NCBI GenBank assembly: GCA_031290395.1
Contig: JAITNN010000006.1
Span: 1-64,000, forward strand
Source: Mycoplasmataceae bacterium
GTDB taxonomy: Bacteria; Bacillota_I; Bacilli_A; Mycoplasmatales; Mycoplasmoidaceae
Length of the DNA stretch: 64,000 nt
Direction: 5' to 3'
Within the stretch, counting starts at the first letter, position 1, and each line of letters opens with the position of its first letter. This document shows, piece after piece, positions 34,441-43,683 of this stretch. A program made the translations under genes and the position numbers. The notes below the pieces were generated by a model. The model had not been told where the DNA came from, did not search any database, and saw only the letters and a program-made list of their open reading frames with translations.

Positions 34441-35399
34441 TATTTATATTGCTCTTTAATATACTTGACGGCACTCAAAGCGGCAATTGCGCCATCACTG
34501 ACAGCTGTAGCAATTTGGCGATAGATATTTCGTGTAATGTCACCGATCGCGAATAATCCTTTGATTTTGGTTTGTTTATATTGATCCGTTTGGATGATAC
34601 CATTTTTATCAACAACATCATTCATGTTGGATAAAAATTCAGCATCTGTATGAGAGCCAATAAAAACAAATACATAACTTGTTTTTATTTCTTCTGTTAC
34701 GTTAGACTTGGTGTTTTGAATTACAACATTCTTAACGCTTTGTCCGTCGCCATTGATATTTTTACAAAGAGAATTAAAAATAACATTAACATTTTTAGAT
34801 TTATTTAATGTTTCAATTGATGTTGGTTCACCGCTCAACGCATTTTCTTTACAAATAACTGAAACTTTATTAGCAATACCAGCTAAATAGATAGCATCTT
34901 TAATTGCTATATCATTACCACCAAAAACAACTACATCTTTTTCTTTAACAAGTGATCCATCACAAATTGCACAATATGAAACGCCTTTATTTTTATATTC
35001 ATTTTCGCCAGGAACATTCAATTTAATTTCAGTTGTACCTGTGGCAATGATTAATGTTTTGGCAAAATAGTTCACACCATTTTCTAAAAAAACAACATGG
35101 TAGTTACTTTTCTGAGTGATACCAGTAACTTTACCATAGAGATAAATTGCACCAGCTTCAGTGGCTTGTGTATACATATTTAATGCTAAATCCGCTCCAC
35201 TAATTGATTTAATGCCAGGGTAATTAGTAATAACAGGAATATTAACAATCTTACCTCCTGGCACTTCATTTTCAATAAAACCGACTTTTAAGTTAGCCCT
35301 GCGTCCATAAATGGCTGCAGTTAAACCAGATGGTCCAGCTCCAATGATTAAAATGTCATATGTGTTAGTATCACTTGCCGTTAATATTTCTAATGCCAT
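34440..35399 (-). CDS. trxB: Thioredoxin reductase
   Basis: 319 aa. FAD-binding IIGAGPSGLTAAIYGRRA at the N-terminus, redox-active CAIC within VSYCAICDGSL near residue 146 (usual form CATC), an NADPH-binding VVFGGNDIAIKDAI segment, and FAIGDITR near the C-terminus. A strong GGAGG ribosome binding site sits inside the end of lgt. Maintains thioredoxin redox state. Confidence 0.95.
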   Translation of the reverse strand: MALEILTASDTNTYDILIIGAGPSGLTAAIYGRRANLKVGFIENEVPGGKIVNIPVITNYPGIKSISGADLALNMYTQATEAGAIYLYGKVTGITQKSNYHVVFLENGVNYFAKTLIIATGTTEIKLNVPGENEYKNKGVSYCAICDGSLVKEKDVVVFGGNDIAIKDAIYLAGIANKVSVICKENALSGEPTSIETLNKSKNVNVIFNSLCKNINGDGQSVKNVVIQNTKSNVTEEIKTSYVFVFIGSHTDAEFLSNMNDVVDKNGIIQTDQYKQTKIKGLFAIGDITRNIYRQIATAVSDGAIAALSAVKYIKEQYK

Positions 35400-35402
35400 A
35401 GG

Positions 35403-36629
35403 TTACCTCCCAAGATAATATAAAGTTTCATCATCAGTTCTCACGAAATTAATTCTTAAATTATTTTTGATTTGATTAAGTTTATCAAGTTTAGTATTGA
35501 TATTTTGAATTTTACCAATTGATTTGTCAAATTGTTCTTTAAGAATCGCTCTTTGTTCAACATTTTGTTCGTGTGTTAATTTAGATGATAATTCTTTAGA
35601 TTTTAAAGTGGTAATTTCTAATGAATTCAGCAATGGACGATATGCAAATGTTATCTTCATCCTGGATAAAATAGTACTAGCAATTTTATATTTACGCATT
35701 TTCACTAAGGCAGTATGATTTAAGATAATGATGGTTATCGCAACCACAACTCAAATGACAGAAACGGTTACTGATACAGCATTAAATGCGAATGACGAAT
35801 CCCTAAATGGGTTCATGATAGCTCTCACTATTCCATAGTAAAGGAAATAGCATAAGCCTAAATCACCGCAACGTTTTTTAGGGATTCATTCAGCCACAAA
35901 GTAAAGTAAAATCAACCCTACAAAATTAGCCATCCCTTCGTATAAGAATAATGGTTGATATACATTTGAACCACTTACCATATATGGCAAAAGATTAGCA
36001 ATAAAATCTCGGTAATGACCAGTAGCAATCACTGCACCATAAACTTCTTGGTTCATATAATTTCCCCAACGGCCTAATATTTGTCCAATGAAAATAGCTG
36101 GTGCAATGGCATCAATGTATGCTCACATAGAAATTTGTCTAACCTTATTTGGTTCAGTTGATAGATCACGAACTTGATATTTAGGACGTCTTAGCATTAG
36201 TGGAAACCAAATAAACGCAGCCACAACCACAAACATCACGCCTCATTCTATGGCTAAACCAGAACCAAAATCTGTAAAAAAGTTTTCCCATTCAGTTTGA
36301 CCAATTGCGCATGAACCAAATCGTGCGCCTAAGATAGCTAAAGGTATGCCAATTAAACAAAACCAATAAAAAGGATCGATAGGGCATTTATATAATTTTC
36401 ATAATTTTAAACAAGCTAATGTAATTGCACATACAAACCCAATAAAAATAAAAATGCCATATCACGCTACTTTTATACTGCCCATTGTAAAAGCAATATT
36501 TGATGTGCCGTCTACTCACAAGCCTTTGCATAGTTGTGTGATACACACAAAAAATAAAAGTGGTATACCTATAACAATAGCTAAGGTAGAACCTAATCAA
36601 ATACCGACACTTTTACGATCTTTAAACAT
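35403..36629 (-). CDS. lgt: Prolipoprotein diacylglyceryl transferase with long C-terminal extension
   Basis: 408 aa from ATG 36629. Lgt signature GRWGNYMNQEVYG near residue 188 and several membrane helices. It transfers diacylglycerol to the lipobox Cys of prolipoproteins, essential for mycoplasma surface lipoproteins. After the last helix (~residue 310) a ~100-residue cytoplasmic coiled-coil tail follows, absent from typical 270-300 aa enzymes. The start overlaps hprK by 8 nt. Confidence 0.93.
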
Positions 36630-37554
36630 TTTTACGATTTACTTTTTTGTAGTTATCCATATAGTCTTTAGCAGAACTATATCCGTGTTGTTTTAATTTT
36701 AAATCAATCACTGCAGTTTCAATTAAATCTGACATCTTACGACCAGGAGTGATTGGTAGTTTGTAGTAAGGCACTTGAACCTTTTCTAAGCCTTTAGTTT
36801 TTAAATGGTCACCAAGACGTTCAAATTGCAACGTTTTCTTATCATCTAACATTAATTCAATTACCACATCAATTATTGATGAATCTTGAGTTTTCTCAAT
36901 TCCCAACATACGTGGGATGTTAAGAATACCTAACCCACGTACTTCAATAAATTTATTCGCAATGGCATTTGGTCTACCATATAAACGATCAGCTAAATTA
37001 GTTACATCAACTGCATCATCAGCGATAAATAAATGTCCTTTACGAACTAATTCCAAAGCGACTTCTGATTTGCCAACCCCAGATTCACCTTGTAAAAGAA
37101 CACCCACACCATAAACGCTAACTAATGTCCCATGGATTGTGGTGTATTCAGCCATCTGCTCATTAATCCATTGAGCCACTGTCACATACAATTGTGCAGA
37201 TGGCATCGCCGAGAAAATAATGGTTGTTGAATATTTTTTAGCCAATCTTAAAAGTTGATCTGTTTGTTTAAAAGCTTTGGTAATAATAATAACTGGTGGT
37301 TTTAATCGCAAGACATTGTCCATTGATTCCAACATTTTCTTTTTAGTTAATTGTGACAAAAATTTACTTTCATTACCACTCCATAGCACTGCTGAAATAA
37401 TGTTTTCAAAAACAATGTGTTTAGAAGCTAGTTCCACACCAGTTCGATTTAAACTAGGAATTAAAATTTTATTACGAGAACTACCTTTGCATAAAACTTC
37501 AAAGTTAAACTTCTTTATTAATGACTTAACTGATATTGATTTTTGCTTACTCAT
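36622..37554 (-). CDS. hprK: HPr kinase/phosphorylase
   Basis: 310 aa. P-loop GESGVGKSEVAL near residue 155, ADDAVDV, and the HprK signature EVRGLGILNI, followed by the C-terminal helix. It phosphorylates Ser-46 of HPr and links sugar transport to metabolism, which fits the PTS permease at 51.8-53.7 kb. First gene of an operon with lgt, trxB and whiA. Confidence 0.95.
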   Translation of the reverse strand: MSKQKSISVKSLIKKFNFEVLCKGSSRNKILIPSLNRTGVELASKHIVFENIISAVLWSGNESKFLSQLTKKKMLESMDNVLRLKPPVIIITKAFKQTDQLLRLAKKYSTTIIFSAMPSAQLYVTVAQWINEQMAEYTTIHGTLVSVYGVGVLLQGESGVGKSEVALELVRKGHLFIADDAVDVTNLADRLYGRPNAIANKFIEVRGLGILNIPRMLGIEKTQDSSIIDVVIELMLDDKKTLQFERLGDHLKTKGLEKVQVPYYKLPITPGRKMSDLIETAVIDLKLKQHGYSSAKDYMDNYKKVNRKNV

Positions 37555-37608
37555 ACATGTAATATTACTATTATAATTGGTTTAATAATAATTAAAGAGA
37601 GATGAATA

Positions 37609-38097
37609 ATGAAAACAAATGTACAAAAGCAATCACAACCAGGCAACAAAAAATTAAGTACTGCTTATAAATTGATAATCGCAGCATTGGTGTTTGTCGT
37701 AATTAGTGCGATTCTTAATTTTTTACCACTTCAACTAGTAGGTTCATCATATGAGATGATTTGGGTGGTTTTATGTGGGCCTATTTTATTCGCTGCGATT
37801 TATTTGATTTTAATTATCATCGCATCAGCTTTTATATTAAAATCCAATCCCGATCATAAAATGAGGCTTATTACAATTCTAATAATCATAGCGGCATGCG
37901 CTGGATTTGGTGCGTCTACCACTGAACTTATTATAATGATGGTCTTAATTAATAATGGTAATATAACACCTAATGTTGTATCAATCGTTCCATATCTATA
38001 TGTATTAGGTGTCTTCGACTTAATTGTTTTAGCACTTCTAGTAACACAATTTATTTTCCTTAATAGAGTTCTTCACAAAGATCACTCACACAAATAG
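37609..38097 (+). CDS. Four-helix membrane protein (paralogue A)
   Basis: 162 aa with a basic N-terminus and four helices (about residues 20-42, 54-76, 88-112, 126-150). It is homologous in pattern to the protein at 41372-41872: both read (A/V)ASAFILK.(K/N)P(N/D)HK after the second helix and end in FIFL/FVFF. A ribosome binding site (AGAGAG) lies upstream and a terminator at 38106. Function unknown. Confidence 0.7.
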   Translation: MKTNVQKQSQPGNKKLSTAYKLIIAALVFVVISAILNFLPLQLVGSSYEMIWVVLCGPILFAAIYLILIIIASAFILKSNPDHKMRLITILIIIAACAGFGASTTELIIMMVLINNGNITPNVVSIVPYLYVLGVFDLIVLALLVTQFIFLNRVLHKDHSHK

Positions 38098-38105
38098 GAA
38101 ATAAG

Positions 38106-38136
38106 AAAACCACACATTCACTTGTGTGGTTTTTGT
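38106..38136 (+). terminator. Rho-independent terminator
   Basis: 11-bp stem (38106-38116 with 38123-38133), loop TTCACT, then a T-rich run. It ends the preceding membrane gene; A-rich bases on the other side allow it to serve glf on the minus strand. Confidence 0.8.
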
Positions 38137-38144
38137 TTTAACTA

Positions 38145-39299
38145 TTATAAGCACGAGTCATGATTTATATCAAATATAGACATTGCATTTGCAATAGCAT
38201 CATCCATGTCAAAATATTTATATTCGGCTATTCTGCCAAGTAGATGAATGTTAGAATATTTTTTAATCTGTTTTTTATATGTGTCATACAAACTTCTATC
38301 TTTCTGATTAGACAAAGAGTAAAAAGGTTCGTTAAACTGTTTTGACATTTCTGAATATTTACCAGGAAATTCTTTACTAATAGTCGTTCAGTTTGACTTT
38401 TGAAAAGTCATCTGTCTGTATTCACAACAGCGAGTCATTTTTGGGTGTGATGGATAATTAATAATTGCCGATTGTTGATATTTGTTTTTACGAAAAGACT
38501 GGAATTTTAGACATAAGCTACGGTAATTTAACCTACCAAATTTGTATTGAAATAATTTATCAATTGAGCCACAATAGAAAATTTTATCATTACATTCAAT
38601 GTTGTCTATATAAACTTTATTATTATTTAACTTCAACGTATCTATGTTACTTTTCAAATGAACAGTAATGTTTTTGTGATTAATAATATTCTTAATAAAT
38701 TTGGTATATCCTTCTTTAGGTAGTCCCTGATATTTATCGTTGGGGAAATATGACTCTTCATAACCTAACGTGATCTGAACTCTATTGATAATATCTCTAG
38801 ATAATGTTTTAATAGGAACACCCCACATTTTTTTAGAATAATTTGCATAAATACGTTTATAGATATATTGAAACATCGTTTGAATTTTTTTATCTTTAAT
38901 ATTTTTTAATTCATCTAATGTAATGGTTTTATTGTTTGGATACAATTTCATTAATTTTTGAATAATATACTTGCTATTCAATGGGAAGATCTGCTCTATA
39001 CTTTTGAAATTTATAGGTAGCGCCACAACTTTATTATCGACCATTGCGTTCACCTTATTGGTGTACTCATTGATCTTACAAAAATGATTAACAAATTTAT
39101 AAACAGCCTCATTACTTGTGTGGAAAATGTGTGGTCCATATTTATGTATTAAAACACCATGACTATCATAGTGGTCATAACAATTTCCACCAATATGATA
39201 TCGTATTTCGTATATATCAACTAGATAATTTTTCTCGGCATACAACCTCGCTAGTGTTGCACCAGAAATTCCACAGCCAAAAATAAAAATTCGTTTCAT
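38145..39299 (-). CDS. glf: UDP-galactopyranose mutase
   Basis: 384 aa. FAD-binding FGCGISGATLARLYAEK at the N-terminus, the mutase motif GGNCYDHY and YGPHIFHT, and Arg-containing GRLNYRSL and GRIAEYKYFDMD near the C-terminus. It converts UDP-Galp to UDP-Galf, the donor for galactofuranose in surface glycans. A TGA-Trp joins the C-terminal part. Last gene of galU-galE-glf, 1 nt after galE. Confidence 0.93.
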
Positions 39300-39300
39300 A

Positions 39301-40257
39301 TTACTTTAAATGATTCTTTAGACGAAATTGATAATCTGTTTTAATCATATCCTTTAATCCGTATTTAGGTCTCCATTTTAGGATAGTGTTCGCTAAGACG
39401 ATAGATGCCAATAATGTAGAAGGGTCGCCAAGACGATTTGGTTTAACATCATATATTAATGCTTTTTTATTAATCTCGCATGCCAATTTAACAACTTCTA
39501 AAACACTATCACCTTTACCAGAACCCAAATTGAATATTCCAGATGAATGTGTTTGCAAATACTTAATGCATAATTTGCAAGCTAACATCAAATCTTCAAC
39601 ATGCACATAATCTCTTACGCATGTGCCATCTTTAGTTTTATATTTGTTTCCAAAAATAATTGGGGGCTTACCATTTATCAATGTTTTATTAACTGCAGTT
39701 ATTAATAATGTTGGATGATCTTTCATCATGCCGTATTTTAATGATTTGCTCGCTCCGGCAGCATTAAAAAAACGCAAAATACAGTATTTAAAATGACTAT
39801 TAATAATTAGTTGTTCTGCTTTTAATTTAGAAGTGCCATATGGATTACATGGCCTTTTGAGAGCGGTTTCTGTAATTGGGATTTGTTTTTGTTTGCCATA
39901 AACAGCGGCAGATGATGCAAAAATAATTTTATTACATCTATATTTATACATACTTTTCAATATATTGTTTGTCCCGTTAACATTTACATTCATATACAAC
40001 TTTGGTTTTAATACAGATTCTGGTACGACCGCCTTAGCAGCAAGGTGTATCACAAGATCAAATTTATATTGTGCAAATAATTTATCTAGTATTTTTTTGT
40101 TAAGAATACTACCTTTAATAAATGTGGCTTTGGGGTTAATTAATTGCTCTTTACCAGTTGATAGGTTATCAAGTACAACAACTTTGTGCGTATCAACAAA
40201 AGACTCGACAATAACTGATCCTATATATCCTGCACCACCAGTGATTAAAATGACCAT
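39301..40257 (-). CDS. galE: UDP-glucose 4-epimerase
   Basis: 318 aa short-chain dehydrogenase-type epimerase. NAD-binding GGAGYIGS at the N-terminus, catalytic Ser/Tyr-x3-Lys region (FASSAAVYG and NPYGTSKLKAE) near residues 115 and 143. It interconverts UDP-Glc and UDP-Gal, feeding glf, and is spaced 1 nt from galU and from glf. Confidence 0.92.
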   Translation of the reverse strand: MVILITGGAGYIGSVIVESFVDTHKVVVLDNLSTGKEQLINPKATFIKGSILNKKILDKLFAQYKFDLVIHLAAKAVVPESVLKPKLYMNVNVNGTNNILKSMYKYRCNKIIFASSAAVYGKQKQIPITETALKRPCNPYGTSKLKAEQLIINSHFKYCILRFFNAAGASKSLKYGMMKDHPTLLITAVNKTLINGKPPIIFGNKYKTKDGTCVRDYVHVEDLMLACKLCIKYLQTHSSGIFNLGSGKGDSVLEVVKLACEINKKALIYDVKPNRLGDPSTLLASIVLANTILKWRPKYGLKDMIKTDYQFRLKNHLK

Positions 40258-40258
40258 A

Positions 40259-41155
40259 TTACCTATTTTCTTTTGCTATTTGCTTAATATAGCTCAAAAT
40301 AGTTCCCTTAATACATTTATCCCTCAAGGCATAATCAATAGTTATTTTCACTAACCCTTCTTTCCGCCCAATATCATAACATTGATTTTTACACTCAAGT
40401 GCATAGACTTTTTGTGATTCCAACAAATCAACAATCGCATCAGTAATTTGCAATTCACCATTGGTGCCTAATTTTGTTCTATTAATACTATGATAAATTT
40501 CTGAAGTGAATATATAACGTCCAACTATTGCTAAATTACTTGGCGCTTTATTAATTGGTGGCTTTTCAACCATAGTGGTTACATTACATAATGTTCGTTT
40601 GGAATCAATAAATTCGCCAGGGGCAATAATGCCATATTTATCAACAATATTTTTATCAACTGTTTCTACCGCAATAGTAGACTGGTGATATTTATCATAT
40701 ACATCCATTAATTGTTTAGTAACAGGCGGATATTTATAACCATATGACATTATATTGTCACCGAGCATTACAACGAACGGATCTCTTCCTGTAAACTTCT
40801 TGCCAAGGCGTATGGCATCACCCAACCCTTTTGGTTCTTTTTGAAATTTAAATCTAATCTTAGCACCCTTACCAATTAACTTTATTCGTTCTAAAAGGTC
40901 TAACCGTTTTTTTTGAACCAAATGCTTTTCTAAATTATGGTTAGTATGGTAATAATCAATTAACGATTGCTTGGTTGAACTAACAATAATGAGAATTTCT
41001 TTGACACCACTATCAATTGCTTCTTGCACTATTAAATCCATACTCGGTACATTCAAAATGGGAATCATCTCTTTGGGAATAGATTTACTCGCAGGTAAAG
41101 ACCTTATTCCCAAACCCGCTGCTGTAATAACGGCTTTTGTGATGCTATTAGTCAT
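40259..41155 (-). CDS. galU: UTP-glucose-1-phosphate uridylyltransferase
   Basis: 298 aa. The nucleotide-binding motif is AAGLGIRSLPASKSIPKEM, where the usual GTR is GIR. Further motifs are KEPKGLGDAI and VVMLGDNIM. It makes UDP-glucose for galE. Its ATG overlaps the stop of the upstream 28-codon leader frame, and it has no good ribosome binding site of its own, so translation is probably coupled. Transcription starts beyond a G10 tract. Confidence 0.92.
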   Translation of the reverse strand: MTNSITKAVITAAGLGIRSLPASKSIPKEMIPILNVPSMDLIVQEAIDSGVKEILIIVSSTKQSLIDYYHTNHNLEKHLVQKKRLDLLERIKLIGKGAKIRFKFQKEPKGLGDAIRLGKKFTGRDPFVVMLGDNIMSYGYKYPPVTKQLMDVYDKYHQSTIAVETVDKNIVDKYGIIAPGEFIDSKRTLCNVTTMVEKPPINKAPSNLAIVGRYIFTSEIYHSINRTKLGTNGELQITDAIVDLLESQKVYALECKNQCYDIGRKEGLVKITIDYALRDKCIKGTILSYIKQIAKENR

Positions 41156-41234
41156 AAAGATTAGCTAAATCTATAGCCCCTATAATGAGCCCAAATGATA
41201 CGATGGGTAGCGGTTTGATGTTGTTACATTTCAT
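41148..41234 (-). CDS. Leader peptide overlapping the start of galU
   Basis: 28 aa: MKCNNIKPLPIVSF then a hydrophobic end. An ideal AAGGAG (41243-41248) lies 8 nt upstream of its ATG, and the TAA (41148-41150) overlaps the galU start region by 8 nt. Start, ribosome binding site and overlap together indicate real translation. It could be a small membrane peptide or a coupling device. Too short for most ORF calls. Confidence 0.6.
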   Translation of the reverse strand: MKCNNIKPLPIVSFGLIIGAIDLANLYD

Positions 41235-41266
41235 GTGTTTCTCTCCTTGAGTTTGTAATAGGTTAA

Positions 41267-41299
41267 ATTATACCCCCCCCCCTCATCATTTCCATGCAA
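41267..41299 (-). promoter_or_regulatory. galU operon promoter with G10 spacer tract
   Basis: On the minus strand TTGCAT (41294-41299) and TATAAT (41267-41272) flank a 21-nt spacer whose last 10 nt are G. The spacer is 4 nt longer than the 17-nt optimum, so tract shortening would be expected to strengthen it. Confidence 0.65.
41273..41282. repeat. Poly-G/C tract of 10
   Basis: Ten consecutive C on the plus strand (G on the coding strand), directly beside the galU -10 box. Confidence 0.95.
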
Positions 41300-41357
41300 T
41301 TTTTACTTTTATGAGTACTGCCATCGAATTCAATTATGTCTAATTTAACTATGTATA

Positions 41358-41363
41358 TATAAT
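41358..41363 (+). promoter_or_regulatory. -10 box of the second four-helix membrane gene
   Basis: TATAAT 8 nt before the ATG at 41372, so the mRNA would be nearly leaderless. Confidence 0.45.
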
Positions 41364-41371
41364 TTAACATA

Positions 41372-41872
41372 ATGAAACAAACAGCGCCTTTAAAAACAGA
41401 AACAATTAACAGTAAACCTTTAAATAAGACAAAAATAATTTATGGTTTACTAATTGCAACTTTAGTCATGGTATGCATTTCAGTAATTTTAAATGCGATA
41501 CCATTGAGTTCTTCAGGTGAAACTTATGCATTTTTTATTGCGCCAATGGCCACATCATTAGTATATTGTGTTTTGGTTATAGTTGCAAGTGCATTCATCT
41601 TAAAGATGAAACCAAACCATAAATTAAAGGTATTAACAATATTGGCTATTGTGTTTTCTTTGATTGGAGCCATTTTATCTAATATGGACTCTATTATTTT
41701 TATCGGTTCAAAGATTGGGGTTTTTAAACCAGATCTTGTTATTGCTTTTGGTCTCGTAATGTTTGGAGTATGTTTGGCTGTTGGTGATTTGATTACACTA
41801 GTGTTTGTAACTATTCAATTCGTATTTTTTAAGAAGAATTACCCAGTAAATAAACCCAAGAAAACTAGCTAG
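41372..41872 (+). CDS. Four-helix membrane protein (paralogue B)
   Basis: 166 aa, similar in length, helix layout and local sequence to the protein at 37609-38097 (VIVASAFILKMKPNHKLK against IIASAFILKSNPDHKMR). The two paralogues bracket the divergent galU-galE-glf operon. A terminator follows. Function unknown. Confidence 0.7.
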   Translation: MKQTAPLKTETINSKPLNKTKIIYGLLIATLVMVCISVILNAIPLSSSGETYAFFIAPMATSLVYCVLVIVASAFILKMKPNHKLKVLTILAIVFSLIGAILSNMDSIIFIGSKIGVFKPDLVIAFGLVMFGVCLAVGDLITLVFVTIQFVFFKKNYPVNKPKKTS

Positions 41873-41873
41873 A

Positions 41874-41903
41874 AAAAACCACACAAACGAATGCGTGGTT
41901 TTT
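41874..41903 (+). terminator. Rho-independent terminator
   Basis: 9-bp stem (41874-41882 with 41895-41903) followed by ATC and T-rich DNA, just after the preceding gene's stop. Confidence 0.7.
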
Positions 41904-41913
41904 ATCTGTTTTA

Positions 41914-42284
41914 GCTATTGCGAGTATAAGCCGTGTTCTGTGTCAATTTCTTGCGAAATTGATATTGACCATTTGTCTACTAGTAATTGCTTACTAATCA
42001 AGTAATTAATTCATTTATTAATTACCCGTTCCCTTACCGAAATTTAGGTTTCTTGCTTCTGGGGTTTACCGCGTTTCACTTAGTGGTTTCCCAACTAATT
42101 CGTCACTGTGGCACTTTATCAATCCACACCATATTCTTGCGAATTTAGGTGATTCATGGCCGTCATCAAGCTAGAGATGCTAGGTTCTATCTATTTAACC
42201 TACAGAAACACTACAGACGTCGCAGTCTGTGCAAGCACGGACTTTCCTCTAGGTTATGCACCCAGCGGTCAATTGCTCGCAGGT
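41914..42284 (-). ncRNA. rnpB: RNase P RNA
   Basis: The universally conserved blocks are present on the minus strand: GAGGAAAGTCCGTGC near the 5' end (plus-strand complement at 42225-42253) and ACAGAACACGGCTTA near the 3' end (41926-41942). The ends pair as a terminal helix P1 (GCGAG with CTCGC). A TATACT -10 box lies at 42288-42293. About 370 nt, within the normal range. The exact ends are estimates. Confidence 0.92.
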
Positions 42285-42386
42285 AGTAGTATAACATAAA
42301 ATGCCTATATGGTAGTTTGGATTTAAAATATGTAATGTTAGCAATTGTGGTGTTAGAATAATGAAATACAAAGGAAACATTCAAAT

Positions 42387-43583
42387 ATGAAACCAAAAAA
42401 TATCAAGACAGACACACAATTAATTCACGCAGGAGTATTTAAAAATAGCTTCAATGCCCAAAATAGTCCAATTTACCGAACTTCTACATTCATCTTTGAG
42501 AATGCTGACCAAGGCGCTCAAAGATTTTTAGGGAAAGAAGATGGATACATTTATTCAAGATTAGGTAACCCTACAAACCGTGAATTAGAAATTAAATTAG
42601 CTTGGTTGGAGAAATCAGAAGATTGTGCTGTTACTTCTAGCGGCATGGGAGCGATTGCTGCTTGCATGTGAACCTTCTTAAAAGCTGGTGATCATTTATT
42701 GGCTGATACCTCTTTATACGGTTGCACTTTTGCTTTATTCACCCATTGTCTAACAAGATTTGGTATTCAAGTTGATCTTGTTGACTTTGCCAACATTGAT
42801 AACGTGAAAAAAGCCATTAAACCAAATACAAAGATTGTATATTTTGAGACACCAACTAACCCAACCTTAAAAGTGAGCGATATCAAAGCAGTTGCTGCTG
42901 TTTCCCATAACGCTAATAAAGATATTAAAGTCATTGTAGACAATACATTTGCAACCCCTTTATTACAAAGACCAATTGAATTGGGTGCAAATCTTTCTGT
43001 ACACTCAATGACAAAATACATTAATGGACATGGCGATATTATTGCTGGTTGTGTTTGTGGTACTGCCAAAGATATTGGTGAAATCAAAATGGTTGGAATT
43101 AAAGATGCCACTGGATCAGTATTAAGTGCTGATGATGCATACATGATTAATCGTGGTTTAAGAACACTATCAATTCGTTTACAAAAACACATATCAAATA
43201 CCAGGAAAATTATTGATTATTTACAAAAATCACCTTACATTAAAACTGTTTATTACCCTGGATTGGATACCACAGCTGGCCACGAAGCAGCATCCAAACA
43301 AATGGACGATTTCGGTGCAGTATTAGCTTTTGAAACGAGTTTGACTTTTGAACAAACTAAAACATTTGTAAATAGTGTAAAAGTAATTACTTTAGCCGTT
43401 AGTCTAGGTAGTACTGAATCATTAATTGAGCATCCTGCTTCCATGACACACTCTACCTATACACCGGAAGATTTAAAAAATGCTGGCATTTCACCAACAT
43501 TAATCCGTTTATCTGTTGGTATTGAAGATCCAGAAGACTTAATAAACGATCTTGACCAAGCGTTAAAGTTTGCAGTTAAGTAA
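42387..43583 (+). CDS. Methionine gamma-lyase (Cys/Met metabolism PLP enzyme)
   Basis: 398 aa, ATG 42387; a TGA-Trp at ACMWTF splits it under the standard code. PLP-dependent fold: active-site loop SRLGNPTNRELE, substrate loop LYGCTFALF with the Cys characteristic of methionine gamma-lyase, NPTLK, and the PLP Lys in SMTKYINGHGD near residue 211. The C-terminal LSVGIEDPEDLINDL is typical. It splits Met to 2-oxobutyrate, ammonia and methanethiol. The Cys and the KYINGH(T/G)D form resemble protist and anaerobe lyases as I remember them. Cystathionine gamma-synthase or -lyase is the alternative. Confidence 0.82.
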
Positions 43584-43683
43584 TTAATTATTTTATAGTA
43601 AATAGTTTAATATAAATATCATAATTGGATTATGCCATTTTAAGCATCCAAAATATTTAGCGGGAGATAAATAATACAAAGTG

